A stretch of 64,000 bases of DNA from Kitasatospora sp. NBC_00315 (GCF_041435095.1 NZ_CP108025.1:7254001-7318000), one strand, 5' to 3'. Positions 42,935-52,050 are shown, counted from the stretch's first letter. Program-made: numbers and translations. Notes: generated by a model not told the origin, from the sequence alone.

Positions 42935-43360
42935 ATGAGTGAGCCGAAGATCCGTACCGCGACCGTCGACGAGGTCCCCGCCCTGCTGGAGTTCTGGGCC
43001 CGGGCGGCCGAGGGGACGAGCATCACGGACGACCCGGACGGGCTCGCCCGGCTGATCACCAGGGACGGGGACGCGCTGATCGTCGCCGAGCTCGGCGGCG
43101 TCGTGGTCGGCACGGTGATCGCCGGCTGGGACGGCTGGCGCTGTCACCTCTACCGCCTCGCCGTCGACCCCGGGCACCGCCGCCGGGGTATCGGCGCCGC
43201 CCTGCTGGCCGCCGCCGAACGACGCTTCGCCGCCCTCGGCGGGCGCCGGGCCGACGCGATGGTGCTCGACCACAACGAGCTCGGGCAGCGCACCTGGACG
43301 AGCGGCGGCTACGCGCCCGAGCCGCAGTGGAGCCGCTGGGTCAAGCCGCTGAGCGGCTGA
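42935..43360 (+). CDS. GNAT-family N-acetyltransferase
   Basis: 141 residues from ATG 42935. The acetyl-CoA-binding motif A is clear: CHLYRLAVDPGHRRRGIGAALLAAAERR (for example LAVDPGHRRRGIGAALLAAA, about residues 74-93). Motif B is present as DAMVLDHNELGQRTWTSGGY, ending with the catalytic-type Tyr region. Acceptor unknown. TAGACA just upstream suggests a start of transcription close to the ATG. Confidence 0.88.
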   Translation: MSEPKIRTATVDEVPALLEFWARAAEGTSITDDPDGLARLITRDGDALIVAELGGVVVGTVIAGWDGWRCHLYRLAVDPGHRRRGIGAALLAAAERRFAALGGRRADAMVLDHNELGQRTWTSGGYAPEPQWSRWVKPLSG

Positions 43361-43363
43361 CCG

Positions 43364-43397
43364 GGGCCGTCCGCCGCTCAGGGCCGTCCGCCGCTCA
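43364..43397. repeat. 17-bp tandem duplication
   Basis: GGGCCGTCCGCCGCTCA occurs twice without a gap (43364-43380 and 43381-43397), followed by GGGCCG. In the convergent gap between the acetyltransferase and bioD genes; no clean terminator hairpin was found there. Confidence 0.7.
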
Positions 43398-43510
43398 GGG
43401 CCGGGACCGGGCCCGGGCCCGGGGGCGGACGGCGCAGTACGGGCCGAACCGCGTGCTCGGCCGAACGGGCAGCGGGGCCCGGCCGGGTCGGCACCGGCCG
43501 GGCGGCACGG

Positions 43511-44269
43511 TCAGGGCAGCGGCACCTGGTGCGCGGCGGTGAAGGCGGCCGCGTCCCAGTGGCCGCCGAGCTGCGGGGCGAGCGCCGCACGGGCGAGGGC
43601 CGGGAAGTCGGCGGCGCCGCCCGCTCCCTCGGGCAGCGCGCCGAGCAGCGGCGCCCCGGCCACCGAGGGCAGGTCCGCCAGGTTGCAGCAGGCGGCGAGG
43701 TCGGCCTCGGCCGGCCAGGCGCCGATCACCACGCCCAGTGTGCCCAGCCCCCGGGCGCGCAGCGCCTGCGCCGTCAGCGCGGTGACGTTCAGCGTGCCCA
43801 GTCCGGCCGCCGCCACCAGCAGGATCTCCGCTCCGAGCCCCCGGGCCGCGGTGGCGAGCACCATGTCCGCGAGGGTGTGGCCCCGCTCGTCGTAGCGCAC
43901 CAGCAGACCGCCGGCGCCCTCGACCAGCACCAGGTCGTGCGAGGTCGCAAGGTCGGCCACCGCGTCCGCCACCTGCTCGGGGCCGACCGTCGGCAGTCCG
44001 CTGCGGCGCGCCGCGGTGTCCGGGGCCAGCGGCTCGGGGTACCGGGCCAGCTCGCGGACGGTCACCGCGTGGGCCCCACCCCTCCCGCGGGCGAGCCGTA
44101 CGACCTCGTCGGCGTCTCCCGCCTCGCCCGGGGCGACGCCGGTCTGACCGGGCTTGAGCACGGCGACCCGCCGCCCGGCGGCCAGCGCCACGGCGGTGAC
44201 CGCCGCGGTGGCCACCGTCTTGCCGACGTCCGTCCCGGTGCCGGTCACGAACACCACCCGCGCGGTCAT
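43511..44269 (-). CDS. bioD: Dethiobiotin synthetase
   Basis: 252 residues from ATG 44269. It closes the ureido ring of biotin from 7,8-diaminononanoate, CO2 and ATP. The P-loop VVFVTGTGTDVGKTVATAA (about 5-23) and VLVEGAGGLLVRYDERG (about 131-147) are diagnostic. Separated from bioA by 82 bp in the order bioB-bioA-bioD; bioF lies apart, beyond the helicase gene. Confidence 0.95.
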   Translation of the reverse strand: MTARVVFVTGTGTDVGKTVATAAVTAVALAAGRRVAVLKPGQTGVAPGEAGDADEVVRLARGRGGAHAVTVRELARYPEPLAPDTAARRSGLPTVGPEQVADAVADLATSHDLVLVEGAGGLLVRYDERGHTLADMVLATAARGLGAEILLVAAAGLGTLNVTALTAQALRARGLGTLGVVIGAWPAEADLAACCNLADLPSVAGAPLLGALPEGAGGAADFPALARAALAPQLGGHWDAAAFTAAHQVPLP

Positions 44270-44351
44270 CGCGCCACCGCCCTGTTCTCCCGGTGCGCCG
44301 CCGTGCCGCGCACCGCCGCCGTGTCCGCCCGGTCCGCCGAACCGCCGGGCG

Positions 44352-45653
44352 TCATCCCGCCACCGCCGCCGCCGTGACACCCGCGCAGATCCGCGCGAGG
44401 TCCTCGTCCCCGGTCACGTAGGGCGGCATGGTGTAGATCAGATCGCGGAACGGCCGCAGCCAGACGCCCTCGCGCGCCGCCGCCTCGGTCGCCGCCCGGA
44501 CGTCGACGGGGTGGTCCAGCTGGACGACCCCGATCGCGCCGAGCACCCGGACGTCGGCCACGCCCGGGACCTCGGCCGCGTCCGCCAGGCCCGTCGTCAG
44601 GCCGGACTCCAGCCGCTTCACCCCGACCTGCCAGTCCTGGCCGAGCAGCAGCCCGACCGAGGCGTTGGCGACGGCCGCCGCGAGCGGGTTGCCCATGAAG
44701 GTCGGCCCGTGCGCCAGCACCGGCACGGCGCCGCGGCTGATCCCGTCCGCGATCCCGGTGGTGCACAGGGTGGCCGCCATCGTCAGATAGCCGCCGGTCA
44801 GCGCCTTGCCCAGGCACATCACGTCCGGTGCGACCCCGGCGTGCCCGGCGGCGAACAGCTCGCCGGTGCGGCCGAAGCCGGTGGCGATCTCGTCGAACAC
44901 CAGCAGCACGCCGTGTTCGTCGCAGAGCTCCCGCAGCAGCCGCAGGTACGCGGGGGAGTGGAAGCGCATGCCGCCCGCGCCCTGCACCACCGGCTCGACG
45001 ATCACCGCCGCCAGTTCGTCCGCATGGCGTTCGACCAGCTCGGCGAGCGAGGCGGCGTACGCCTCGTCCAGGGGCGCGTCGAACCCGGCGGGCGGCTCGG
45101 CCGCGAACAGCTGGCGCGGCAGCACTCCGCCCCAGAGCTGGTGCATCCCGCCGTCCGGGTCGCACACGGACATCGGGTGGAACGTGTCGCCGTGGTAGCC
45201 GCCGCGCCAGGTCAGCAGCCGCCGCTTCCGCGGCCGGCCCACCGACTGCCAGTACTGGAGGCACATCTTCATCGCGACCTCGACGGCCACCGATCCCGAG
45301 TCGGCCAGGAAGACGTGCCGCAGCGGCTCCGGCGTGATCTCCACCAGCGTCGTCGCGAGCCGCACGGCGGGCTCGTGGGTGAGCCCGCCGAACATCACGT
45401 GGCTCATCCGGCCCAGCTGGTCGCGCACCGCCTCGTCCAGCACCGGGTGCCCGTACCCGTGGATCGCCGCCCACCAGGAGGACATCCCGTCGACGAGTTC
45501 CCGGTGCCCGCCCGCCGGCTCGGCCAGCCGCAGCCGGACGCCGGAGGCGGACTCCACCACGTACGGGGTCGCGGTGCCGGGCATCGGCCCGTAGGGGTGC
45601 CAGACGTGCGCCCGGTCGAGTGCGAGCAGGGACTGCGGGGAGAGCTGGGCCAC
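44352..45653 (-). CDS. bioA: Adenosylmethionine-8-amino-7-oxononanoate aminotransferase
   Basis: 433 residues from GTG 45653, with GAGGAAAG upstream. PLP enzyme of the class III aminotransferases that converts KAPA to DAPA using S-adenosylmethionine as amino donor. HVWHPYGPMPGTATPYVVES at the start, VDGMSSWWAAIHGYGHP, WRGGYHGDTFHPMSVCDP, LLVFDEIATGFGRTGELFA and the PLP lysine in CLGKALTGGYLTMAAT are all characteristic of BioA. Confidence 0.96.
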   Translation of the reverse strand: MAQLSPQSLLALDRAHVWHPYGPMPGTATPYVVESASGVRLRLAEPAGGHRELVDGMSSWWAAIHGYGHPVLDEAVRDQLGRMSHVMFGGLTHEPAVRLATTLVEITPEPLRHVFLADSGSVAVEVAMKMCLQYWQSVGRPRKRRLLTWRGGYHGDTFHPMSVCDPDGGMHQLWGGVLPRQLFAAEPPAGFDAPLDEAYAASLAELVERHADELAAVIVEPVVQGAGGMRFHSPAYLRLLRELCDEHGVLLVFDEIATGFGRTGELFAAGHAGVAPDVMCLGKALTGGYLTMAATLCTTGIADGISRGAVPVLAHGPTFMGNPLAAAVANASVGLLLGQDWQVGVKRLESGLTTGLADAAEVPGVADVRVLGAIGVVQLDHPVDVRAATEAAAREGVWLRPFRDLIYTMPPYVTGDEDLARICAGVTAAAVAG

Positions 45654-45721
45654 GGTGGTTCTTTCCTCGGTGGTTCCGGTCGCGGAGCGCCGGGCGTCCT
45701 GCGCCCGGCGGTCGCGGAGCG

Positions 45722-46960
45722 TCAGGCGTTGGGCGCCAGCTCGGTGCCGGCACCCCGGCGCCGCACCCGGACCAGGTCGCTGCGCACCTCGTCGGCCGCC
45801 GCCTCGGCCTCCTCGGCCGGGCCGTGACCGCCGCAGGGGCCGCAGCCGCCGCCGGAGCCGCAGGCGTGGGCCGAGCCCTCCGGCGCCGCCGACCCGCACG
45901 AGTCGCCCGCCGAGCCGCACGGGCCGGCCGCCGCGGCCGCCGCGGCCGCCGCGTCCGCGCGGTGCCGAGGCAGCGTCACCTGGCCGGCGCCCTCGATCTC
46001 GAAGCCCGCGTCCGCGATCATGTCGAGGTCGGCCTGCCCGGCCTGGCCCTCACTGGTGAGGTAGTCGCCGAGGAAGATCGAGTTCGCGATGTGCAGCCCG
46101 AGCGGCTGCATCGAACGCAGGTGCACCTCGCGGCCGCCCGCGATCCGCACCTCGACGTCCGGGCAGACGAACCGCACCATGGCCAGGATCCGCAGGCAGC
46201 GCTGCGGGGTGAGGTTCCACTCCTTGGCGAGCGGGGTGCCCTCGAAGGGGATCAGGAAGTTGACCGGCACGGAGTCCGAGTCCAGCTCGCGCAGCGCGAA
46301 CACCACGTCCACCAGGTCCGCGTCGCTCTCGCCCATGCCCGCGATCAGGCCCGAGCAGGCGGACAGACCGGCGCCGTGCGCCTTGTTCACCGTGTCCACG
46401 CGGTCCGCGTAGGTGTGGGTGCTGGTGATCTCGCCGTACGTGCTCTCGGAGGTGTTGAGGTTGTGGTTGTACGCGTCGGCGCCGGCCGCCTTCAACCGCT
46501 CGGCCTGGTTGTCCGAGAGCAGGCCGAGGCAGGCGCAGACCTCGACGGCCTCGTTGGCGTCCTTGATCGCGGCGATGGTGTCCGCCACCCGGTCGATGTC
46601 CCGGTCGGTCGGGCCGCGCCCGCTGGCGACCAGGCAGACCCGCTTGGCGCCGCCCGCGAGCCCGGCGGCGGCGGCCTCGGCGGCCTGCTCCGGCTTCAGC
46701 CAGGTGTACTTGAGGATCTCCGCCTTGGAGCCGAGCCGCTGCGAACAGTACGAGCAGTCCTCGGGGCAGAGGCCGCTCTTGAGGTTCACCAGGTAGTTGA
46801 GCTTGACCCGGCGGCCGAACCACTGCCGGCGTACCCGCCCGGCGGCCGCGACCACGTCCAGCAGCTCGTCGTCGGTGGTGGCGAGAACGGCGAGGGCCTC
46901 CTCCCGGGTGGGGAGTTCCCGGCGCAGGCCCTTGGCGGTGAGGGTGTCGAGCAGATCCAT
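45722..46960 (-). CDS. bioB: Biotin synthase with Cys/Gly-rich C-terminal extension
   Basis: 412 residues from ATG 46960. Radical SAM enzyme that inserts sulfur into dethiobiotin. The [4Fe-4S] motif is CPEDCSYC (in SGLCPEDCSYCSQRLG). The [2Fe-2S] ligands lie in KRVCLVASGRG and EVCACLGLL, and the arginine ligand in VRIAGGREVHLRS. The canonical enzyme ends near residue 335. About 75 further residues carry an Ala run and five cysteines among glycines (GPCGSAGDSCGS, HACGSGGGCGPCGGHG). I recall similar tails on other streptomycete BioB proteins. Head of the bioB-bioA-bioD operon, 68 bp before bioA. Confidence 0.96.
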   Translation of the reverse strand: MDLLDTLTAKGLRRELPTREEALAVLATTDDELLDVVAAAGRVRRQWFGRRVKLNYLVNLKSGLCPEDCSYCSQRLGSKAEILKYTWLKPEQAAEAAAAGLAGGAKRVCLVASGRGPTDRDIDRVADTIAAIKDANEAVEVCACLGLLSDNQAERLKAAGADAYNHNLNTSESTYGEITSTHTYADRVDTVNKAHGAGLSACSGLIAGMGESDADLVDVVFALRELDSDSVPVNFLIPFEGTPLAKEWNLTPQRCLRILAMVRFVCPDVEVRIAGGREVHLRSMQPLGLHIANSIFLGDYLTSEGQAGQADLDMIADAGFEIEGAGQVTLPRHRADAAAAAAAAAGPCGSAGDSCGSAAPEGSAHACGSGGGCGPCGGHGPAEEAEAAADEVRSDLVRVRRRGAGTELAPNA

Positions 46961-47137
46961 GCGCCTGATCCTGCCCGGTGGCCGCCCGGCCGCGCCAGAG
47001 GAAACCCGCCAGAAGATCCAGCCGAGGATGTGCGAGTTGTCACAGTGTCGCCGCTCACAGTAGTGGCGCAGGTCACCCCGCATTCGAACGGTGACCCACC
47101 GTTCGGCCGTACGGGCGCACGGCCTAGAATCTGCGCC

Positions 47138-47956
47138 ATGACCACGCAGGGGCAACGTGACCCGCAACCCGCAGGCCGACGACCGGACGGACGATCGGAG
47201 CGGGCCCGGCGCGCGACGCGGACCCTGCCCGCCAAGGCACTGGGCTGGTGCGTCGTGGTGGCCGTCGTCGCGGGCGGCGGATGGGTGGTGAGCCGGCCCC
47301 ACCCCGGCGACTGGATACCCGGGCTCGGCCCCTCCAGTGCCGACGCCACCAAGACCCCGCCGGTGGTCGGCAACCCGCTGCCGCCGACCGACACCGATCC
47401 CGAGGCCCTCACCGCCGACCGCTACTTCCCCGCGCAGCGCACCATCGAGATGGGCGGCTACAAGGGCAAGCGCAACGGCGCCCGGCAGGGCCAGGACTGC
47501 GCCGAGACGCTGCGCGCGCGCGACGTGGACCCGCTGCACGACACCGGCTGCCAGGGTTACGTCACCGTCAGCTTCTCCGGCATCGACCACCCGGCGCTGC
47601 TCAGCAGCGTGACCGTGCTGCGGTTCGCCGACGACGCCTCCGCGGCGAAGGCCGCGCAGGCCCTGCGCGCGCAGGAGAACGCCGCCGCCGCCCTCGCCTT
47701 CATCCTTCCGGACACCACGGCCGCCCCGGCGCCGACGGCCGGCGCCCAGCAGCCCCGGGTGGAGGCCGTCGGTCACTACCTGACCGTCACCGCCTCCCGC
47801 CTCACCGAGACGCACAGCGCCTCCCCGACCGCCGGTGCGAGCAGCCCGGGCGTCACGGCCGGCGCCTCCACCGCGGGCCAGAGCGCCGAGCAGCAGATCG
47901 AGGCCGCCACCCGGGCCGTCTCCTACGCGGCCGGCGCCCAGTTCATCTGGACCTGA
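47138..47956 (+). CDS. Membrane-anchored protein of unknown function
   Basis: 272 residues from ATG 47138. A basic N-terminus (GRSERARRATRTLPAKALG) precedes one membrane helix (WCVVVAVVAGGGWVV, about 37-51), leaving an extracytoplasmic domain of about 215 residues. That domain includes the conserved-looking stretch FPAQRTIEMGGYKGKRNGARQGQDC, with two cysteines (in GQDCAETL and HDTGCQGYV) that could form a disulfide. The end is Ala/Thr/Ser-rich. No family recognised. TAGAAT at 47125-47130 fits a -10 with the message starting at the ATG. Confidence 0.8.
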   Translation: MTTQGQRDPQPAGRRPDGRSERARRATRTLPAKALGWCVVVAVVAGGGWVVSRPHPGDWIPGLGPSSADATKTPPVVGNPLPPTDTDPEALTADRYFPAQRTIEMGGYKGKRNGARQGQDCAETLRARDVDPLHDTGCQGYVTVSFSGIDHPALLSSVTVLRFADDASAAKAAQALRAQENAAAALAFILPDTTAAPAPTAGAQQPRVEAVGHYLTVTASRLTETHSASPTAGASSPGVTAGASTAGQSAEQQIEAATRAVSYAAGAQFIWT

Positions 47957-47961
47957 TCACC

Positions 47962-48010
47962 CTCCGGCCCGTGGTGTCCTGACGAATGGTCAGGACACCA
48001 CGGGCCGGAG
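47962..48010. terminator. Bidirectional terminator, 22-bp perfect hairpin
   Basis: Arms at 47962-47983 and 47989-48010 (CTCCGGCCCGTGGTGTCC... and complement) are perfect, around the 5-base loop GAATG. It lies 5 bp after the stop of the membrane protein and 24 bp before the end of the convergent helicase gene. Confidence 0.85.
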
Positions 48011-48034
48011 CGGTCCCGGGCGGCCGCGCCGGCC

Positions 48035-50545
48035 TCAGCCGTCCAGCCTGTTCACGGCGGTGACCCGCAGGACCGCCCGGCCCTCCTCGTCGGAGCCGTG
48101 CAGGTCCACCTCCGCGCTGATGCCCCAGTCGTGGTCGTCGGCCGGGTCGTCGAAGATCTGCCGCACCTGCCAGGCGTCCTCCTCCTGCTCGATCAGCAGC
48201 ATCTTGGGACCGCGCGCGTCCGGACCGGTGGAGAGGTCGTCGTGCTCCTCCCAGTACGCGTCCATCGCGTCCGCCCAACGGTCGGCGTCCCAGCCGTACT
48301 CGCCGTCCAGCTCGCCCAGCGCGTGGTAGTTCTCCAGCGCGGCGAGCTCCACCCGGCGGAACATCTCGTTGCGCACCAGCACCCGGAACGCCCGCTCGTT
48401 GGCGGTGACCGGCGCCGGCCGGTCGTCCAGTCGCACCTCGGGCGCCAACGGGTCGGTGGGGTTGGCCAGTTGCTCCCACTCGTCGAGCAGACTGGAGTCG
48501 ACCTGGCGGACCAGCTCGCCCAGCCAGGCGATCACGTCCTTCAGGTCGTCCGTCTTGATGTCCTCGGGGACGGTCTGCTCCAGCGCCTTGAACGCGCCCG
48601 CCAGATAGCGCAGCACGATGCCCTCGGTGCGGGCCAGATCGTAGTGGCCGACGTAGTCGGTGAAGGTCATCGCCCGCTCGTACAGGTCCCGGACGACCGA
48701 CTTCGGCTGCAACGGGTGGTCGCCGATCCAGGGGTGCGCGCGCCGGTACACCTCGTACGCGTGGCTGAGCAGCTCCTCCAACGGCTTCGGGTACGTGATG
48801 TCCTGGAGCCGCTCCATCCGCTCCTCGTACTCGACCCCGTCGCGCTTCATCTCGCCGATGGCCTCACCGCGCGCCTTGTTCTGCTGCGAGGCGAGGATCT
48901 GCCGGGGGTCGTCGAGGGTCGCCTCCACCACCGAGACCACGTCCATCGCGTACGAGGGCGAGGTCGGGTCGAGCAGGTCGAAGGCGGCCAGCGCGAAGGT
49001 GGAGAGCGGCTGGTTGAGCGCGAAGTTCTCCTGCAGGTCGACGGTCAGCCGCACGATCCGGCCCTCGGCGTCCGGCTCCGGCAGCCGCTCGACCACGCCG
49101 CCGTCCAGGAGCGAACGGTAGATCGCGATCGCGTTGCGGATGTGCCGGCGCTGCGCCGAGCGCTCCTCGTGGTTGTCGGTCAGCAGGTGGCGCATCGCCT
49201 CGAAGGCGTTGCCGGGCCGGCCGATCACCGAGAGCAGCATCGCGTGGCTGACCTTGAACCGGGAGACCAGCGGCTCCGGGTCGGCGGCGATGAGCTTCTC
49301 GAAGCCCTCCTCGGTCCAGCCGACGAAGCCCTCCGGCGCCTTCTTGCGGACCACCTTGCGACGCTTCTTCGGGTCGTCGCCGGCCTTGGAGAGCGCCTTG
49401 TCGTTCTCCACCACGTGCTCCGGCGCCTGTGCGACGACCTGCCCGACGGTGTCGAAGCCGGCCCGCCCGGCCCGGCCGGCGATCTGGTGGAACTCCCGCG
49501 CCCGCAGGGTCCGAACCCGGATGCCGTCGTACTTGGAGAGGGCGGTGAACAGAACGGTGCGGATCGGCACGTTGACGCCGACGCCGAGCGTGTCCGTCCC
49601 GCAGATCACCTTCAACAGGCCCGCCTGGGCGAGGCGTTCGACCAGCCGGCGGTACTTGGGCAGCATGCCCGCGTGGTGCACGCCGATGCCGTGCCGCACG
49701 AACCGGGAGAGGTTGCGGCCGAACTTGGTGGTGAAGCGGAAGTTGCCGATGAGGGTGGCGATCGCGTCCTTCTCCGCCTTCGAGCACATGTTGATGCTCA
49801 TCAGCGACTGCGCCCGCTCCACCGCCTCCTTCTGGGTGAAGTGCACGACGTACACCGGCGCCTGACCGGTCGTCAGCAACTCCTCCAGGGTGTCGTGCAT
49901 GGTGGTGCGGCGGTACTCGTAGAACAGCGGAACGGGCCGGGTCACCGAGCGGACCACGGTGGTCGGCCGGCCGGTGCGGCGGGCCAGATCCTCCTCGAAC
50001 CGGCGGACGTCGCCGAGGGTGGCCGACATCAGCAGGAACTGCGCGTGCGGCAGCTCCAGGATCGGGATCTGCCAGGCCCAGCCGCGATCCGGCTCGGCGT
50101 AGAAGTGGAACTCGTCCATCACGACCTGGCCGACGTCGGCCTGCGCCCCGTCGCGCAGGGCGATGTTCGCCAGCACCTCGGCGGTGCAGCAGATGATCGG
50201 CGCGGTCGGGTTCACGCTCGCGTCGCCGGTCATCATGCCGACCTGCTCGGTGCCGAACATCTTGCACAGGTCGAAGAACTTCTCCGACACCAGCGCCTTG
50301 ATCGGCGCGGTGTAGAACGTCCGCTTGCCCTCCGCCAGTGCCGCGAAGTGCGCACCGGCCGCCACCAGGCTCTTACCGGAGCCGGTCGGCGTCGCCAGGA
50401 TGACGTTGTTTCCTGACACCAGCTCGATCAGCGCCTCCTCCTGCGCGGGGTAGAGCGTGATCCCGCGCTCCTCCGCCCAGGCGGCGAACGTCTCGTACAG
50501 CGCGTCGGGAGTGGCAGGGCTCGGCATCAGGTCCAGGAGGGTCAC
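48035..50545 (-). CDS. DEAH-type superfamily 2 helicase
   Basis: 836 residues from GTG 50545. SF2 motifs are in order: Q-like YPAQEEALIELV, Walker A ILATPTGSGKSLVAAG (about 52-67), Ia TAPIKALVSEKF, DEAH-type box MDEFHFYAEPDRGW, motif III LMSATLG, and motif VI FHQIAGRAGRAGFD. The C-terminal ~300 residues (from about LTVDLQENFALNQPLSTFAL) are the actinobacterial domain I associate with DUF3516. Probably an RNA helicase of the Ski2/HelY type. Housekeeping; it separates bioBAD from bioF. Confidence 0.9.
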   Translation of the reverse strand: MTLLDLMPSPATPDALYETFAAWAEERGITLYPAQEEALIELVSGNNVILATPTGSGKSLVAAGAHFAALAEGKRTFYTAPIKALVSEKFFDLCKMFGTEQVGMMTGDASVNPTAPIICCTAEVLANIALRDGAQADVGQVVMDEFHFYAEPDRGWAWQIPILELPHAQFLLMSATLGDVRRFEEDLARRTGRPTTVVRSVTRPVPLFYEYRRTTMHDTLEELLTTGQAPVYVVHFTQKEAVERAQSLMSINMCSKAEKDAIATLIGNFRFTTKFGRNLSRFVRHGIGVHHAGMLPKYRRLVERLAQAGLLKVICGTDTLGVGVNVPIRTVLFTALSKYDGIRVRTLRAREFHQIAGRAGRAGFDTVGQVVAQAPEHVVENDKALSKAGDDPKKRRKVVRKKAPEGFVGWTEEGFEKLIAADPEPLVSRFKVSHAMLLSVIGRPGNAFEAMRHLLTDNHEERSAQRRHIRNAIAIYRSLLDGGVVERLPEPDAEGRIVRLTVDLQENFALNQPLSTFALAAFDLLDPTSPSYAMDVVSVVEATLDDPRQILASQQNKARGEAIGEMKRDGVEYEERMERLQDITYPKPLEELLSHAYEVYRRAHPWIGDHPLQPKSVVRDLYERAMTFTDYVGHYDLARTEGIVLRYLAGAFKALEQTVPEDIKTDDLKDVIAWLGELVRQVDSSLLDEWEQLANPTDPLAPEVRLDDRPAPVTANERAFRVLVRNEMFRRVELAALENYHALGELDGEYGWDADRWADAMDAYWEEHDDLSTGPDARGPKMLLIEQEEDAWQVRQIFDDPADDHDWGISAEVDLHGSDEEGRAVLRVTAVNRLDG

Positions 50546-50560
50546 CCGGCTATCTTGCCT

Positions 50561-50601
50561 GCTCGCGCCGTCCCCGGGCAAAGGCCGGGGACGGCGCGAG
50601 C
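50561..50601. other. 17-bp perfect inverted repeat between divergent genes
   Basis: GCTCGCGCCGTCCCCGG (50561-50577) and its exact complement (50585-50601) around GCAAAGG. It lies only 16 bp upstream of the helicase start and about 170 bp from bioF, on the 5' side of both, so it is not a normal terminator. It might be an operator, a 5'-leader hairpin or a remnant. Confidence 0.55.
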
Positions 50602-50774
50602 CGATCGGCGCCCGGTGGGCCGCCTCCCTCGCCCGCCGCCTCGCGGCCTGCGCCGCTCGCGTCCGGCGACCTCGGCGGCTCCGGCGTCCGCTGCGCTCGT
50701 ACGGCCACCGCCCCGGTGGCGCTGTGCCCCGGCGCACATTGCCGGTGCCACGCCCCTCGTGCCAGAGTGCGGCC

Positions 50775-51956
50775 ATGGCCCACTCCACCGCGTCCGAGCA
50801 GCAGACCCGCACCCCGGCCGCCGTCTTCGACTGGCTCGACGAGGCCGCCGAGCTGCGGGCCCGGGCCGGCCTGACCCGTACGCTGCGCAGCCGGCCCGCC
50901 GACGACCCGGTGCTGGACCTGGCGAGCAACGACTACCTCGGGCTGGTCCACCACCCCGCCGTGACCCGCGCCGCCGCCGACGCGGCGCTGCGCTGGGGCG
51001 GCGGCGCGACCGGCTCCCGGCTGGTCACCGGCACCACCGCACTGCACACCGAGCTGGAGGATGAGCTCGCCGACTTCTGCGGGGTCGAGGCGGCGCTCGT
51101 CTTCTCCTCCGGCTACACCGCGAACCTGGCCGCGCTCACCGCGCTCACCGACCCCGACACCCTGATCGTCTCGGACGCCTACAACCACGCCTCCCTGATC
51201 GACGGCTGCCGGCTGTCGCGCAGCGACGTGCACCGCGCCCCGCACAGCGACCCGGCCGCCGTCGCCGTCGCCCTGGCCGAGCGCAGCCACCGCCGGGCCC
51301 TGGTCGTCACCGACTCGGTGTTCTCGGTCGACGGCAACGCGGCACCGCTGCCCGAGCTCTCCGCGGCCGCCCGCGCGCACGGCGCCGCCCTGCTGGTGGA
51401 CGACGCCCACGGGCTCGGCGTGCTCGGCCCCGGCGGCGCGGGCGCGCTGGCCGCCGCCGCTCTCGCCGGGCAGCCGGACACCGTCGCCACCGTCACCCTC
51501 TCCAAGTCGCTCGGCTCCCAGGGCGGCGCCGTCCTCGGGCCCCGCCGGGTCATCCGCCACCTGACCGAGACCGCCCGCACCTTCATCTTCGACACCGGTC
51601 TGGCCCCCGCCGCGGCGGGCGCCGCGCTCGGCGCGCTGCGCCTGCTGCGGGCCGAACCGCACCGCGCGGAGCGGGCCCGCGAGGTCGCCCGGCTGCTCGC
51701 CGGCCGGCTCACCGCCGCCGGCCTCCGGGCCAGCACGCCGGACGCGGCCGTGGTCTCGGTACGCGCGCCCGGCCCGGAGGCCGCCGTCGCCTGGGCGGCG
51801 GACTGCCGTACCGCGGGTCTGGCGGTGGGCTGCTTCCGGCCGCCGTCCGTGCCCGACGGCATCTCCCGGCTGCGGCTGACCGCCCGGGGCGACCTCACGG
51901 ACGCCCAGATCGATGACGCGGTACGGATCATCCGGCGGACGGCCCCGGCCGGCTGA
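50775..51956 (+). CDS. bioF: 8-amino-7-oxononanoate synthase
   Basis: 393 residues from ATG 50775. PLP-dependent alpha-oxoamine synthase that joins pimeloyl thioester and alanine. LDLASNDYLGLVHHPAVTRA, the GGGATGSRLVTGTTALHTEL segment, LLVDDAHGLGVLGPGG and the PLP lysine in TLSKSLGSQGGAVLG are all typical of BioF. CAGAGT ends 6 bp before the ATG, compatible with a leaderless message. Separated from bioBAD by two unrelated genes, so regulation is probably independent. Confidence 0.95.
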   Translation: MAHSTASEQQTRTPAAVFDWLDEAAELRARAGLTRTLRSRPADDPVLDLASNDYLGLVHHPAVTRAAADAALRWGGGATGSRLVTGTTALHTELEDELADFCGVEAALVFSSGYTANLAALTALTDPDTLIVSDAYNHASLIDGCRLSRSDVHRAPHSDPAAVAVALAERSHRRALVVTDSVFSVDGNAAPLPELSAAARAHGAALLVDDAHGLGVLGPGGAGALAAAALAGQPDTVATVTLSKSLGSQGGAVLGPRRVIRHLTETARTFIFDTGLAPAAAGAALGALRLLRAEPHRAERAREVARLLAGRLTAAGLRASTPDAAVVSVRAPGPEAAVAWAADCRTAGLAVGCFRPPSVPDGISRLRLTARGDLTDAQIDDAVRIIRRTAPAG

Positions 51957-52001
51957 CCCGTCCGGCCGACCCGTCCAGTGGTCGGCGCGGACCGGCACGG
52001 G

Positions 52002-52050
52002 CCGGTGCGGACCGGTGCGGGCCGGTGCGGGCCGGGCCGGTCCGCACCGG
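52002..52050. terminator. Probable terminator between convergent bioF and polymerase genes
   Basis: CCGGTGCGGACCGG (52002-52015) pairs perfectly with 52037-52050 across a 21-base loop, which is itself made of GGTGCGGGCC repeats. It lies 45 bp after the bioF stop and 56 bp before the end of the convergent gene. Confidence 0.6.

Noticed and set aside
47039..47074. 11-codon frame starting MCELSQCRR upstream of the membrane-protein gene
   Set aside because: It has two Cys codons like a leader peptide, but no promoter at the right distance and no LCR-type ending, and the next gene has its own promoter.
43511..51956. Biotin genes as part of a biosynthetic cluster
   Set aside because: bioB, bioA, bioD and bioF are canonical and mixed with helicase and DNA-repair genes; nothing ties them to the NRPS or the chain-extension cluster.
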